Source: Ruminococcaceae bacterium UBA3818 (GTDB lineage Bacteria > Bacillota > Clostridia > Oscillospirales > Ruminococcaceae). From it: a stretch of 31,388 nucleotides of DNA. Position 1 is the first letter of the stretch; every line of letters starts with the position of its first letter. The DNA is taken from assembly GCA_002369315.1 (NCBI GenBank), contig DFDW01000039.1, positions 5,591-36,978 on the forward strand, written 5' to 3'. The notes beneath the pieces were generated by a model. The model made no database searches, was not told where the DNA came from, and saw nothing but the letters and a program-made list of their open reading frames with translations. A program made the translations under genes and the position numbers. This document shows positions 1-8,241 of the stretch, piece after piece.

Positions 1-59
1 AGGCACGTTTGAGGGGCGTGTGCGCGAGCGTGTGGGTTCAAGTCCCATCTGCCGCACCA
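1..59 (+). tRNA. tRNA-Leu (anticodon GAG), 3' part only
   Basis: This is the 3' two thirds of a class II tRNA whose 5' end lies outside the window. The anticodon stem CACGT (4-8) pairs with GCGTG (16-20) around loop TTGAGGG, placing anticodon GAG at 11-13. A long variable arm follows, then a T arm with loop TTCAAGT, the acceptor 3' strand CTGCCGC (49-55), discriminator A56 and an encoded CCA at 57-59. The long variable arm plus GAG indicates leucine. An integrase remnant lies 70 bp downstream, the usual arrangement where an element has inserted at a tRNA 3' end. Confidence 0.9.
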
Positions 60-63
60 AGTT

Positions 64-112
64 AAAGACCCTATAAACCGGCATATAAAGCTGGTCCATA
101 GGGTCTTTCTTA
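64..112. terminator. Hairpin terminator behind tRNA-Leu
   Basis: An 11-bp stem (64-74 with 98-108) is extended by an inner six-base arm pair, ACCGGC/GCTGGT (77-82 with 90-95). It is followed by a T-rich stretch on the plus strand and preceded by A residues, so it may serve both the tRNA and the converging integrase remnant. Confidence 0.75.
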
Positions 113-127
113 TTTCAGTATAACACA

Positions 128-487
128 TTAAATAACACACTTTTGTTTTGATATAATTTCATCGAATACTTTTTCAATATCTTCGGCAATAGATGCTTTA
201 CGTCCATCCACACTATGCGCATATACACCAAAAGTATCCATGCTGCTGCTATGGCCGACGATTGCTTTAATGTCGCTTTCCGGTAACTGCTGAATAATTG
301 AAATAAAGGTATGCCTATACACTATAATAAAGACAAATCGGAAAATCCCTGATATTTCAAGGGCTTGCTGGTTTGTCTTTATTCTTTTTCCACGTTTTTT
401 ATCCACAGAAAACAGGCTAATTAAGCGGGCCGGAAAGCTAGGTATTTCATTAGGACTAAAATCTCTCATCGCTCTAAAATAACACAA
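128..487 (-). pseudogene. Tyrosine recombinase (integrase) C-terminal remnant
   Basis: Only the last ~60 residues are recognisable (about 128-316). They contain the catalytic-domain motifs RHTF, a GHSS box and a terminal YAH tyrosine, in the order expected for phage/ICE integrases. The 57 residues upstream in the same frame do not look like an integrase core, and the conserved first arginine block and N-terminal DNA-binding domains are missing, so the gene is truncated or scrambled. It faces the tRNA-Leu, as integrases of tRNA-inserted elements often do. It could be expressed as a short peptide but should not be active alone. Confidence 0.7.
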
Positions 488-506
488 TATTGGACTTTGA
501 GGGATA

Positions 507-535
507 GCCGCCGCTTTGATTAGTGGCGGCTTTTC
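507..535 (+). terminator. Hairpin terminator upstream of the parA fragment
   Basis: A 9-bp stem (507-515 with 522-530, one G-T pair) with a 6-nt loop is followed by TTTTCTTATTT on the plus strand. The gene it once ended is no longer recognisable, another sign of deletion in this stretch. Confidence 0.6.
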
Positions 536-567
536 TTATTTCTAAGCACAATTCAAGGAGGACATAT

Positions 568-600
568 ATGACCAAACGATATTGCGGGGTGAAATTATGA
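568..600 (+). CDS. Ten-codon leader ORF coupled to the parA start
   Basis: ATG at 568 has a strong AAGGAGG site (555-561) and encodes MTKRYCGVKL before TGA at 598-600. The stop overlaps the ATG of the parA fragment (597-599) in an ATGA arrangement, so ribosomes loaded on the strong site would reach parA by coupling. It may be a genuine leader peptide of the element or the scar of a deleted gene that kept its start and stop. I do not recognise the peptide. Confidence 0.4.
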   Translation: MTKRYCGVKL

Positions 601-1639
601 ACGCCCAAATTATCGCCATTGCCAACCAAAAGGGCGGCGTTGGCAAAACAACCACCTGCGCCAATCTCGGTATCGGGCTGGCCCAGACCGGTAAAAAGGT
701 GCTGCTGATTGACGGGGACCCACAGGGTAGCTTAACAATCAGTCTGGGAAATCCCCAAGCGGATAAGCTCCCCGTTACCCTCTCCGACATGATGGGCAAG
801 GTCCTGACCGATCAGCCCATTGCCCCCGGCGAGGGCATTCTGCATCACCCGGAGGGCGTGGACCTGAAGCTGCTGCAGGAGGCCGGTTATGAAATCAAAC
901 CCGGTAAAAATCCCTCTTTCCGCTGCGAGGGCTGGAGTCGTTCTGTCCGGCTGGACACGCTGGGAGAAAATTATTCTAAAGATGTGCTGCTCTCTGTTAT
1001 CAAAGGTGAGAAACGGCACACGCCGCGCAAGAAAAAACAGATTGACCAGGAGCCGAAAAGGGTCAATCTTCTGGTGGATATTCAGAAAAACTCCAGGAGG
1101 GAAAGGGCGCTGGATATGCGCGTTGGGCAAGATCGTTCAATCTGAAACAGCTGGCGCAGACGATGAATTACCTCACCGATCATGGCCTACTGGAATATGC
1201 GGCCCTGGCGGACAAAGCTGCTGCGGCTGCCGCCCGTCATAATGAGCTGTCCGCGCAGATCAAAGCTGCGGAAAAAAGAATGGCCGAGATCGCTGTTTTG
1301 CGGACCCATATCATCAACTATTCCAAAACCCGCGAGGTCTATGTGGCCTACCGCAAGGCCGGGTATTCCAAAAATTTTTTGGCGGAGCATGAAGCGGATA
1401 TTCTGCTTCATAAGGCGGCAAAAAGCCTTTGACGAGCTGGGGCTGAAAAAGATTCCGACAGTCAAGAGCTTGCAGGCCGAGTACGCACAGCTGCTGGAGG
1501 AAAAGAAGAAAGCCTACGGCGAGTTCCGCAGGCCCGCGATGAAATGCGGGAGCTGCTGACTGTGAAGGCCAATGTGGACCGGCTGCTTGGCACCGAGGAA
1601 CAGGAAGCCGGACAGGAAAAAGAACACGACCTGCGGTGA
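597..1639 (+). pseudogene. ParA N-terminus fused to a broken relaxase C-terminus
   Basis: The first ~90 residues are a ParA/Soj partition ATPase with the deviant Walker A KGGVGKTT at residues 12-19 and the LLIDGDPQG motif. At about nt 867 the frame passes without a stop into a conjugative relaxase C-terminal region (LLQEAGYEIK, LDTLGENYS, HTPRKKK). Relaxase homology continues to 1639 but changes frame three times: at the A-run 1086-1090, at the A-run near 1422-1426, and near 1526-1530. The open part ends at 1145. The rest of ParA, ParB, the catalytic relaxase domain and any transfer genes are absent. This is an internal deletion within an integrative conjugative element. Two frameshifts sit at A5 runs, so sequencing error is possible there, but the deletion junction is independent of that. 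Confidence 0.85.
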
Positions 1640-1851
1640 GCTGGCCGTGTTCCATAAGCGTTTGAAAAACGCGCAGCCACATGATGCAATCGTGCGTTCA
1701 AAGGGGGCTTGGGGGACTTCCCTCAACAAGCGGCTGGCGGCTATCTGGATAGCCAAAAGCATTGCTTGCCAGTATGTTAGTAAGTCCTATAATAGAAACT
1801 CACAAAAAATTTCTAATTATAAAATAAAAATTCATTTTCGTGTAAATTCTA
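1640..1851. other. Gene-free remnant DNA between relaxase and XRE gene
   Basis: An open frame continues through here but shows no family resemblance. A promoter-like pair, TTGCCA and TATAAT with 16 bp between, lies near 1767-1794. Base composition turns clearly AT-rich after about 1780, unlike the GC-rich relaxase remnant, suggesting a junction between DNA of different origin. Confidence 0.35.
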
Positions 1852-1880
1852 TTGCGTTTAAAAAGAAAAAAGATTATACT
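1852..1880 (+). promoter_or_regulatory. Probable sigma-A promoter of the XRE-TetR pair
   Basis: TTGCGT (1852-1857) and TATACT (1875-1880) are separated by 17 bp in AT-rich DNA, about 55 bp before the XRE start codon. Confidence 0.5.
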
Positions 1881-1934
1881 AACTACGAAGGAAAACTGAC
1901 TGTGTGGTTTTTGATTTGTCAGGAGGTAGCAAAA

Positions 1935-2159
1935 ATGGATGAGGCCAAGATGGTTCTTTCTTACAATAAACTTTGGAAAATGCTTATTGACCGCAAATTA
2001 AAGAAAAAAGATTTACAGAAGATGACTCATCTCAGTTCATCAGTAATTGCCAAAATGGGGCGAGACGAATCGGTTCACTTAGATACGATTGTGAAAATTT
2101 GCATTGCCCTTCAATGCAATATTTCAGACATAGTTGAACTCCAAAGAAAGGAGGCGTAA
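1935..2159 (+). CDS. Small XRE-family HTH regulator
   Basis: This 74-residue protein is essentially one Cro/C1-type helix-turn-helix domain. It runs from SYNKLWKMLIDRKLKKKDL, through the recognition region SSSVIAKM, to the LDTIVKICIALQCNISDIVEL tail typical of the short YozG-like/HTH_26 family. The ATG at 1935 is chosen because AGGAGG lies at 1921-1926; the frame is open further upstream but without a ribosome site. The TetR gene starts 3 bp after its stop and takes its own AAAGGAGG from the end of this gene, so the two are cotranscribed. The target is unknown; it may be a surviving element regulator. Confidence 0.85.
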   Translation: MDEAKMVLSYNKLWKMLIDRKLKKKDLQKMTHLSSSVIAKMGRDESVHLDTIVKICIALQCNISDIVELQRKEA

Positions 2160-2162
2160 CGC

Positions 2163-2723
2163 ATGGCCAGTTTTACTAAAAAAGCCATTCGGGATTCATT
2201 TGTGAAACTATTGAACGAGAAGCCTTTGAGCCAAATTACCATTCGGGATGTTGTAGATGACTGCGGCGTGAACCGCAATACCTTTTATTACTATTACCAG
2301 GACCTGCCGCAATTGGTGGAAAGCATTGTAGATGAGGATGCGGAGCGGATGATCCGGGAGCATCCAGCGGTAGAATCGCTGGAGGATTGCATCAATGCCG
2401 CCCTCAGCTTTGCGTTGGAAAACCGGAAAGCGGTTATGCACATTTACCACTCCGTCAACCGGGATATCTACGAGCAGTATCAGTGGCGGGTATGCGAGCA
2501 TGTGATCACGATTTATGTGGACGGGATCTTGACGGGAAGGCAGATTTCTGCGGAAGACCGAAAAGTCATCATAGATTACTTAAAATGCGTCTGCTTCGGT
2601 ATTATCATCGGCTGGCTGGAAACAGGGATGCAGGAAGGAATTCAAACCCGATTCCAACGGATTTACGAATTGAAGCAGGGTGATCTTGAACGTTTGATCG
2701 CCCGATGTGAAAAGGAAAAATAA
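2163..2723 (+). CDS. TetR/AcrR family transcriptional regulator
   Basis: The protein has 186 residues, normal for the family. Residues ~5-50 form the TetR DNA-binding domain: an initial helix, ITIRDVVDDCGVNRNTFYYYY as HTH and recognition helix, then the tyrosine-rich turn. The C-terminal ~130 residues resemble the TetR_C_8/DhaS-like ligand domain. It is translated from an AAAGGAGG site inside the preceding XRE gene. The DUF308-MMPL-heptad operon begins about 580 bp downstream on the same strand; local TetR control of an exporter is the usual logic, which would make it the likely repressor of that operon. The ligand is not predictable. Confidence 0.92.
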   Translation: MASFTKKAIRDSFVKLLNEKPLSQITIRDVVDDCGVNRNTFYYYYQDLPQLVESIVDEDAERMIREHPAVESLEDCINAALSFALENRKAVMHIYHSVNRDIYEQYQWRVCEHVITIYVDGILTGRQISAEDRKVIIDYLKCVCFGIIIGWLETGMQEGIQTRFQRIYELKQGDLERLIARCEKEK

Positions 2724-2731
2724 ATTTTTCA

Positions 2732-2782
2732 GACAAAAGCGGCCTCTATGCCTAAATTTCAGGCATGGAGGCCGCTTTTGTC
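2732..2782. terminator. Long hairpin after the tetR gene
   Basis: A 22-bp stem (2732-2753 with 2761-2782, one T-G pair) has a 7-nt loop. It has T4/A4 runs inside the ends of the stem rather than a separate T tract, giving a symmetric bidirectional terminator-like structure. It lies exactly where the following alarmone-synthetase homology has lost its N-terminus. Confidence 0.65.
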
Positions 2783-2843
2783 CGTATGAAACAGATTCTT
2801 TCCCCGATACAATGAGAGCACAAACAAAAACAAGGAGGAACAT

Positions 2844-3131
2844 GTTAAGAAAAAGGACTTTATTTCTAATCCAAAGCCAAACGGATACCGGAGTCTCCAC
2901 CTAATTGTTTCAGTTCCCATTTTCTTGGCGGGGACAACAGAACACATTCCTGTTGAGATCCAAATACGGACAATTGCTATGGACTATTGGGCGAGTTTAG
3001 AGCATCACCTAAAATACAAGACTGAAAACGATGTGTCAGATTCCCTTAAATGTCGTCTGAAACATGATGCAGATTTGCTGTCTGCAATTGATGCCGATCT
3101 GCAAGATATTTTTTGTCAAATGAATGCTTAG
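2844..3131 (+). pseudogene. RelA/SpoT-type alarmone synthetase, C-terminal remnant
   Basis: The frame reads NPKPNGYRSLHLIV and then PVEIQIRTIAMDYWASLEH, the two signature blocks of the ppGpp synthetase domain of small alarmone synthetases (RelP/RelQ type). Homology begins near 2844, with no start codon or synthetase N-terminus before it; the in-frame stop is at 2787. The catalytic N-terminal half, including the ATP-binding region, is missing, so the product cannot make (p)ppGpp. The tail after LKYK diverges and ends at 3131. It sits between the tetR hairpin and the exporter operon and is best read as a fragment left by rearrangement of the island. Confidence 0.8.
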
Positions 3132-3198
3132 TCTGCTCTACATTCAGATTGGCAGTATAGACGGAAGAGTTGGCTGCTATGTCAGCTCATGTAGTAAA

Positions 3199-3234
3199 TT
3201 ACGATGCGAAATCACACTTTTTATATATAAAAAG
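3199..3234 (+). promoter_or_regulatory. Possible promoter and palindromic operator of the exporter operon
   Basis: TTACGA (3199-3204) and TATATA (3222-3227) are 17 bp apart. The perfect palindrome CTTTTTATATATAAAAAG (3217-3234) covers the -10 box. This is a plausible TetR-type operator, but AT-rich palindromes arise easily and no second copy was found next to tetR. Confidence 0.35.
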
Positions 3235-3300
3235 ATTGCCTATGAGGTACGTGACCTTCACGCAACCATGAGAATATTGACAACCCAAGGAGGTATTTTT

Positions 3301-3909
3301 GTGTATCTGAACAATCGGATTAAAGCTGCAAAAATTGGCTATATCATGATTTCCATTCTACTTTGTGTATTGGGGATTGTACTGATTGCTGTGCCTGATT
3401 TCTCGGTAACGCTGCTATGCAGGCTCGGCGGAGGAATCATGGTTCTATTCGGCTTGGTAAAGATCGTCGGCTATTGTTCCAAAGACTTATACAGGCTGGC
3501 ATTTCAATTTGATCTGGCCTTTGGCATTCTGCTCGTGGCACTTGGCGTCATTCTGATCATCCGTACAGATGCAATGGTTAATCTTATCTGCATTGTTATG
3601 GGCATCTGTGTTCTGGCAGACGCGCTCCTCAAAATACAGATTTCCATTGATTCCAAAGCCTTTGGCATTCAAAAGTGGTGGCTGATTCTCGCTGTGGCAA
3701 TTCTGACAGGGGCTGCCGGTTTCCTGCTGGTCTTACGCCCATCGGAAAGCGCCCAGGTCGTGATGATCTTGCTGGGGGTGACGCTCATAACCGAAGGTGT
3801 GCTAAATCTGATCACCATTCTGACCGCCGTTAAGATCATTCGTCACCAGTTGCCGGAGGTCATCGATGCCGAATATTGCCAGATAGACCCTAACAGAAAG
3901 GATATGTAA
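3301..3909 (+). CDS. DUF308/HdeD-like integral membrane protein
   Basis: This 202-residue protein starts at GTG 3301 behind AAGGAGG (3287-3293); the frame extends upstream to 3124 without a ribosome site. Six hydrophobic segments follow in three pairs: near residues 12-35, 38-58, 68-86, 92-115, 127-148 and 154-175. This is the repeated two-helix pattern of the HdeD/DUF308 family. The C-terminus is soluble and acidic. HdeD was first linked to acid stress in enterobacteria, but the function of clostridial members is unknown. Only 6 bp separate it from the MMPL gene, so it is the first gene of that operon and may be an accessory membrane subunit. Confidence 0.85.
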   Translation: MYLNNRIKAAKIGYIMISILLCVLGIVLIAVPDFSVTLLCRLGGGIMVLFGLVKIVGYCSKDLYRLAFQFDLAFGILLVALGVILIIRTDAMVNLICIVMGICVLADALLKIQISIDSKAFGIQKWWLILAVAILTGAAGFLLVLRPSESAQVVMILLGVTLITEGVLNLITILTAVKIIRHQLPEVIDAEYCQIDPNRKDM

Positions 3910-3915
3910 TCATCT

Positions 3916-6021
3916 ATGCGTTTTTCAAAGGCGGTTGTAAAATACCGCATACCGATCTTAATTCTAACCGTTTTGCTGATGATTCCGGCAGTGATTGGCA
4001 TTGCAAATACCAGAATCAATTATGACATGCTGAATTACTTGCCGGGGGATATGGATACCAGCATCGGGCAGAATGAACTCATGGAGGATTTTGGGAAGGG
4101 CGCTTTTTCCTTCATTATCGTGGAGGATATGCCGAACAAGGATGTAGCTGCCCTGAAGGCAAAAATTGAGCAGGTCGATCATGTGGATACCGTGATTTGG
4201 TATGACACCCTGTTTGACCTTTCCGTCCCCATGGAGCTGCTGCCGGATAAAATCTACACGGAATTCAATACCGACCATTCCACAATGATGGCCGTGTTCT
4301 TTGACAGCTCCACCTCCGCGGATATTACCATGGATGCGATCCGGGAGATCCGCGCCCTCTGCGGAAAGCAGTGCTATGTTTCCGGAATGTCTGCGCTGGT
4401 CACCGATCTGAAGGACCTCTGCGAACAGGAAGAGCCGATCTATGTGGGCATTGCCGTGGCTCTGGCCTGCGGGGCTATGCTGCTGTTCCTGGATAGCTGG
4501 CTGGTGCCCTTTGTGTTCTTGGCTTCCATTGGTATGATGATCCTTCTGAATCTTGGATCCAATATTTTTATGGGCGAGATTTCCTATATTACCAAGGCCC
4601 TGTCCGCTGTTTTGCAGTTGGCCGTCACTATGGACTACTCCATCTTCCTATGGGAGAGTTACAACGAGCAGCGGGTAAATTACAGCGATAACAAGGAAGC
4701 CATGGCAGTGGCTATCCAGAAAACGCTGACCAGCGTAGTGGGCAGTTCCATTACCACTGTGGCAGGATTTATTTCCCTGTGCTTTATGTCCTTTACCATG
4801 GGCCGGGATTTGGGCATTGTCATGGCAAAGGGCGTCCTGCTGGGCGTCATTGGCTGTGTGACTGTTCTGCCGGCCCTGATCCTGATTCTGGATAAGCCCT
4901 TACAGAAAACAAAGCACAAGGCATTGATTCCCAACATGGGCAAATTCGCAAAAGGCATTGTCAAGGTGTTTCCCGTGTTTCTGGTCATCTTCGCTTTGCT
5001 TGTTCCGCCTGCCTATTACGGATACAGCAAAACCAACGATGAAGTTTATTACGATATGGGCCAGTGCCTGCCCGAAGATATGGAATATGTCATCGCCAAC
5101 AGTAAGCTTGCGGAGGATTTCAACATCGCCTCTACCCACATGCTGCTGATCGAAACGGATGTTCCCACGAAGAATGTCCGCAAGATGATCGGCGAGATGG
5201 AACAGGTGGACGGTGTCAAATATGTTCTGGGTTTGGAGTCAGTGGTCGGCTCCCGTGTGCCGGAGGAAATCCTGCCGAATTCCGTTGTGGAGATTCTGAA
5301 AAGCGACAAATGGGAACTGATGCTCATCAACTCGGAATATAAAGTTGCCAGTGACGAAGTAAACGAGCAGATTACACAGCTGAACGCCATTCTCAAGAGA
5401 TATGACGAGGGCGGTATGCTGATTGGAGAAGCTCCGTGTATGAAAGACATGATCGAAACCACTGCCCATGACTTTAAGGTTGTCAACGCGGTATCGATTC
5501 TTGCCATCTTCCTCATTATTGCCTTGGTGGAAAAGAGCGTCTCCCTTCCGTTTATTCTGATCGCGGTCATTGAGTTTGCTATCTTTATCAACCTGGGATT
5601 GCCCCATTATTTGGGACAGAGTCTGCCGTTCATCGCGCCGATCTGTATCAGCACCATCCAGCTTGGCGCGACCGTGGATTACGCAATCCTGACGACCACC
5701 CGCTATAAAGCCGAGCGAGTCGCTGGCGCGCAGAAGAAACAGGCTGTGTGGACGGCGCTTACCGCGTCCATTCCGTCCATCATTATATCCGGCATGGGTC
5801 TGTTTGCTGCGACCTTTGGTGTCGCACTTTACTCCAATATCGACATCATCAGCGCAATGTGTATGTTGATGGCAAGAGGTGCGGTGGTAAGTATGCTTTC
5901 CGTTATCTTTATTCTGCCAGCGTTGCTCCTTCTTTGTGACGGACTGGTTTGTGTAACCACGCTGGATATGCGGAAGATCCGGAAATCCCAAAATAGAACT
6001 GTGGAGGTAACATCGAAATGA
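3916..6021 (+). CDS. MMPL/RND-family exporter
   Basis: The 701-residue protein has the MMPL/YdfJ plan. TM1 is near residues 12-32, followed by an extracytoplasmic loop to ~170, TM2-6 (about 175-325) and a hydrophilic linker; TM7 is near 355, then a second loop and TM8-12 (about 515-685). Conserved Asp-Tyr pairs of the MmpL proton relay are visible in TM4 (D240-Y241) and TM10 (D588-Y589), in the contexts TMDYS and TVDYA. The loops are short compared with Gram-negative RND pumps, as in other Gram-positive members, which export lipids, hydrophobic compounds or drugs. The stop codon overlaps the ATG of the next gene. Substrate unknown. Confidence 0.93.
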   Translation: MRFSKAVVKYRIPILILTVLLMIPAVIGIANTRINYDMLNYLPGDMDTSIGQNELMEDFGKGAFSFIIVEDMPNKDVAALKAKIEQVDHVDTVIWYDTLFDLSVPMELLPDKIYTEFNTDHSTMMAVFFDSSTSADITMDAIREIRALCGKQCYVSGMSALVTDLKDLCEQEEPIYVGIAVALACGAMLLFLDSWLVPFVFLASIGMMILLNLGSNIFMGEISYITKALSAVLQLAVTMDYSIFLWESYNEQRVNYSDNKEAMAVAIQKTLTSVVGSSITTVAGFISLCFMSFTMGRDLGIVMAKGVLLGVIGCVTVLPALILILDKPLQKTKHKALIPNMGKFAKGIVKVFPVFLVIFALLVPPAYYGYSKTNDEVYYDMGQCLPEDMEYVIANSKLAEDFNIASTHMLLIETDVPTKNVRKMIGEMEQVDGVKYVLGLESVVGSRVPEEILPNSVVEILKSDKWELMLINSEYKVASDEVNEQITQLNAILKRYDEGGMLIGEAPCMKDMIETTAHDFKVVNAVSILAIFLIIALVEKSVSLPFILIAVIEFAIFINLGLPHYLGQSLPFIAPICISTIQLGATVDYAILTTTRYKAERVAGAQKKQAVWTALTASIPSIIISGMGLFAATFGVALYSNIDIISAMCMLMARGAVVSMLSVIFILPALLLLCDGLVCVTTLDMRKIRKSQNRTVEVTSK

Positions 6022-8216
6022 AAAACAGAGCAACGAAATTCATCTCGCTTGCGCTCTGCGCGGTGGTCTTGTTTGCTGCGGTCGGAACTTCCGCTTTCGC
6101 GCTGACGGGCGAAGGCAAAGAAAGCGAAGATGAGAATCAAGAAACAACCATAAATGCTTCGGCGGAGGCGGAAACATCCAAGGACGAAACCGTTTATGTG
6201 CTGGCCGGTGCGGATGGCACTGTGCAAAAGATCATCGTCAGTGATTGGATCAAAAATGCTATGGCCGCGGATTCGCTTGAGGATAAAACCGAGCTTTCAG
6301 ACATCGAAAATATCAAGGGTGACGAAAGCTTTACCCTTGGCGGCGATAATAGCTGCGTATGGGATGCCCAAGGAAACGACATCTATTATCAGGGAAATAT
6401 CGAAAAAGAGCTTCCTGTCCAAATGTCCGTCTGTTACACCTTGGATGGGCAAGCCATTGCTCCTGAGGCGCTTGCCGGTCAAAGCGGCCATGTGACGATC
6501 CGCTTCGATTATCAGAATATGCAGTATGAAGAAGTGCTGCTTGACGGAAAAACGGAAAAGATCTATGTTCCGTTTACCATGCTGACCGGGATGCTGCTGG
6601 ATACGGAAGTCTTTCGAAATGTGACCATCTCCAACGGAAAACTGATCAATGATGGGGACCGGATCGCGGCGGTCGGCATCGCGTTCCCTGGCTTACAGGA
6701 AGATCTGGCTATCAGTAAGGAGAAACTGGACATCCCGGATTATGTGGAGATCAGCGCCGATGTGGAGAACTTTGAAATGGGCATGACCATGACCCTTGCG
6801 ACCACAGAGCTGTTTGGAGCCATAGATTCTGATAAGCTTGATCTCCACGAATTGTCAGATGCCATGGCGGAACTGACGGATGCTATGGACCAGCTGATGG
6901 ATGGCTCCTCCCAGCTCTATGATGGCCTGTGTACCCTGCTTGAAAAGTCAGGAGATCTGGTTTCCGGCATTAACAAGCTGGCGGAAGGCGCGGCACAGCT
7001 GAAAGCAGGAGCGGAGTCCCTGGACAGCGGCGCGGCCCAGCTTCAAGCAGGCGCTGCCCAGCTCTCCAGCGGACTGAATACTTTGAACGCCAACAGCAGC
7101 TCTTTGAACGGCGGCGCAAGACAGGTCTTTTCCTCTCTGCTGTCCATGGCCAATACACAGCTTTCCGAAGCAGGGCTTTCTGTACCGGCCCTGACAATTG
7201 ACAACTACGCCAGTGTTTTGGATGGTGTTATTGCCTCTTTGGATGATACAGCGGTCTATCAAGCTGCGCTGGAGCAGGTTACGGCTACTGTCAATGCAAA
7301 TCGGGGTATGATTGAGGAGAAAGTCACCGAGGCGGTCCAGGCACAGGTGGAAGCGGAAGTGTCTGCCCAAGTGACGGCTGCCGTCCAGGAAACGGTTACG
7401 CAGGCTGTCCATGAAAATGAGGCCCAGTTCCGGGCGGCGGTCATCCAGCAGGCGCTGGGCATGACCGTAGAGGAATACAAGGCTGCGATAGAAGCCGGAC
7501 TCGTTACGCAGGAACGGCAGGATGCCGTGAATGCCGCTGTAGAAGCTGCTATGCAAGCAGAAATTGACGCAAGAATGCAGCGTGAAGAAATCCAGGCGCA
7601 GATCAACGCGGTTACACAACAAACGGTTGGGGAACAAATGCAGAGTGATGAGATCCAGGCGTTAATTGCCTCCAATACAGAACTGCAAGTGCAGCAGGCA
7701 ATCTCTGAGGCCATGAGTTCCGATGCAGTCCAAGCGCAGTTAAGCGCGGCGGCAGAAGGCGCAAAATCCGTGATCGCGCTGAAGTCCTCCCTGGACAGCT
7801 ATAATGCGTTTTATCTAGGTCTTATTACATACACTTCCGGCGTTTCCAGCGCCGCCGCCGGTGCAAATGAATTGAAAACCGGTGCGGATGCCTTAAAAGC
7901 CGGAACCTCGGAATTGTCTGCCGGCGCCGCCGAGCTGCTTCAGGGAATCCAGACGATGAAAGACAGTGCACCTGCGCTTGTGGATGGGATTACGCAGCTT
8001 CGGGATGGCTCTATGGAACTGTCCGACGGGTTGAAGCAATTCAATGAGGAAGGCATCCAAAAATTGATTGAAGCCGTAGATGGCGACTTAGATGGACTTT
8101 CCAACAGAATCCGTGTGACCGCTGATGTGGCGAAACACTATACATCTTTTTCTGGAATCAGCGAGGATATGGATGGAGATGTAAAATTCATATATAAAAC
8201 GGATTCTATTGAATAA
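6018..8216 (+). CDS. Secreted heptad-repeat (YhgE-like) partner of the MMPL exporter
   Basis: The start overlaps the MMPL stop (ATGA, 6018-6021), so translation is coupled. Residues 1-28 are a signal peptide ending SAFA. Residues ~50-285 form a compact extracytoplasmic domain. Residues ~285-360 and ~615-680 carry XXXLXXG heptads (for example AAQLKAGAESLDSGAAQ) as in YhgE/Pip-type proteins. The middle, ~420-600, is a long Ala/Gln/Glu-rich coiled coil. No C-terminal membrane helix or cell-wall anchor is visible, unlike YhgE itself. It probably forms a periplasm-like or wall-spanning helical rod working with the exporter. Role inferred from position and architecture. Confidence 0.85.
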   Translation: MKNRATKFISLALCAVVLFAAVGTSAFALTGEGKESEDENQETTINASAEAETSKDETVYVLAGADGTVQKIIVSDWIKNAMAADSLEDKTELSDIENIKGDESFTLGGDNSCVWDAQGNDIYYQGNIEKELPVQMSVCYTLDGQAIAPEALAGQSGHVTIRFDYQNMQYEEVLLDGKTEKIYVPFTMLTGMLLDTEVFRNVTISNGKLINDGDRIAAVGIAFPGLQEDLAISKEKLDIPDYVEISADVENFEMGMTMTLATTELFGAIDSDKLDLHELSDAMAELTDAMDQLMDGSSQLYDGLCTLLEKSGDLVSGINKLAEGAAQLKAGAESLDSGAAQLQAGAAQLSSGLNTLNANSSSLNGGARQVFSSLLSMANTQLSEAGLSVPALTIDNYASVLDGVIASLDDTAVYQAALEQVTATVNANRGMIEEKVTEAVQAQVEAEVSAQVTAAVQETVTQAVHENEAQFRAAVIQQALGMTVEEYKAAIEAGLVTQERQDAVNAAVEAAMQAEIDARMQREEIQAQINAVTQQTVGEQMQSDEIQALIASNTELQVQQAISEAMSSDAVQAQLSAAAEGAKSVIALKSSLDSYNAFYLGLITYTSGVSSAAAGANELKTGADALKAGTSELSAGAAELLQGIQTMKDSAPALVDGITQLRDGSMELSDGLKQFNEEGIQKLIEAVDGDLDGLSNRIRVTADVAKHYTSFSGISEDMDGDVKFIYKTDSIE

Positions 8217-8241
8217 TCAAATAGAAGAAGCGGTTGTGTGT

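Noticed and set aside
1086..1530. Programmed frameshifting in the relaxase
   Set aside because: Three changes, no consistent slippery heptamer with a downstream structure, and the catalytic domain is gone, so decay or error is simpler.
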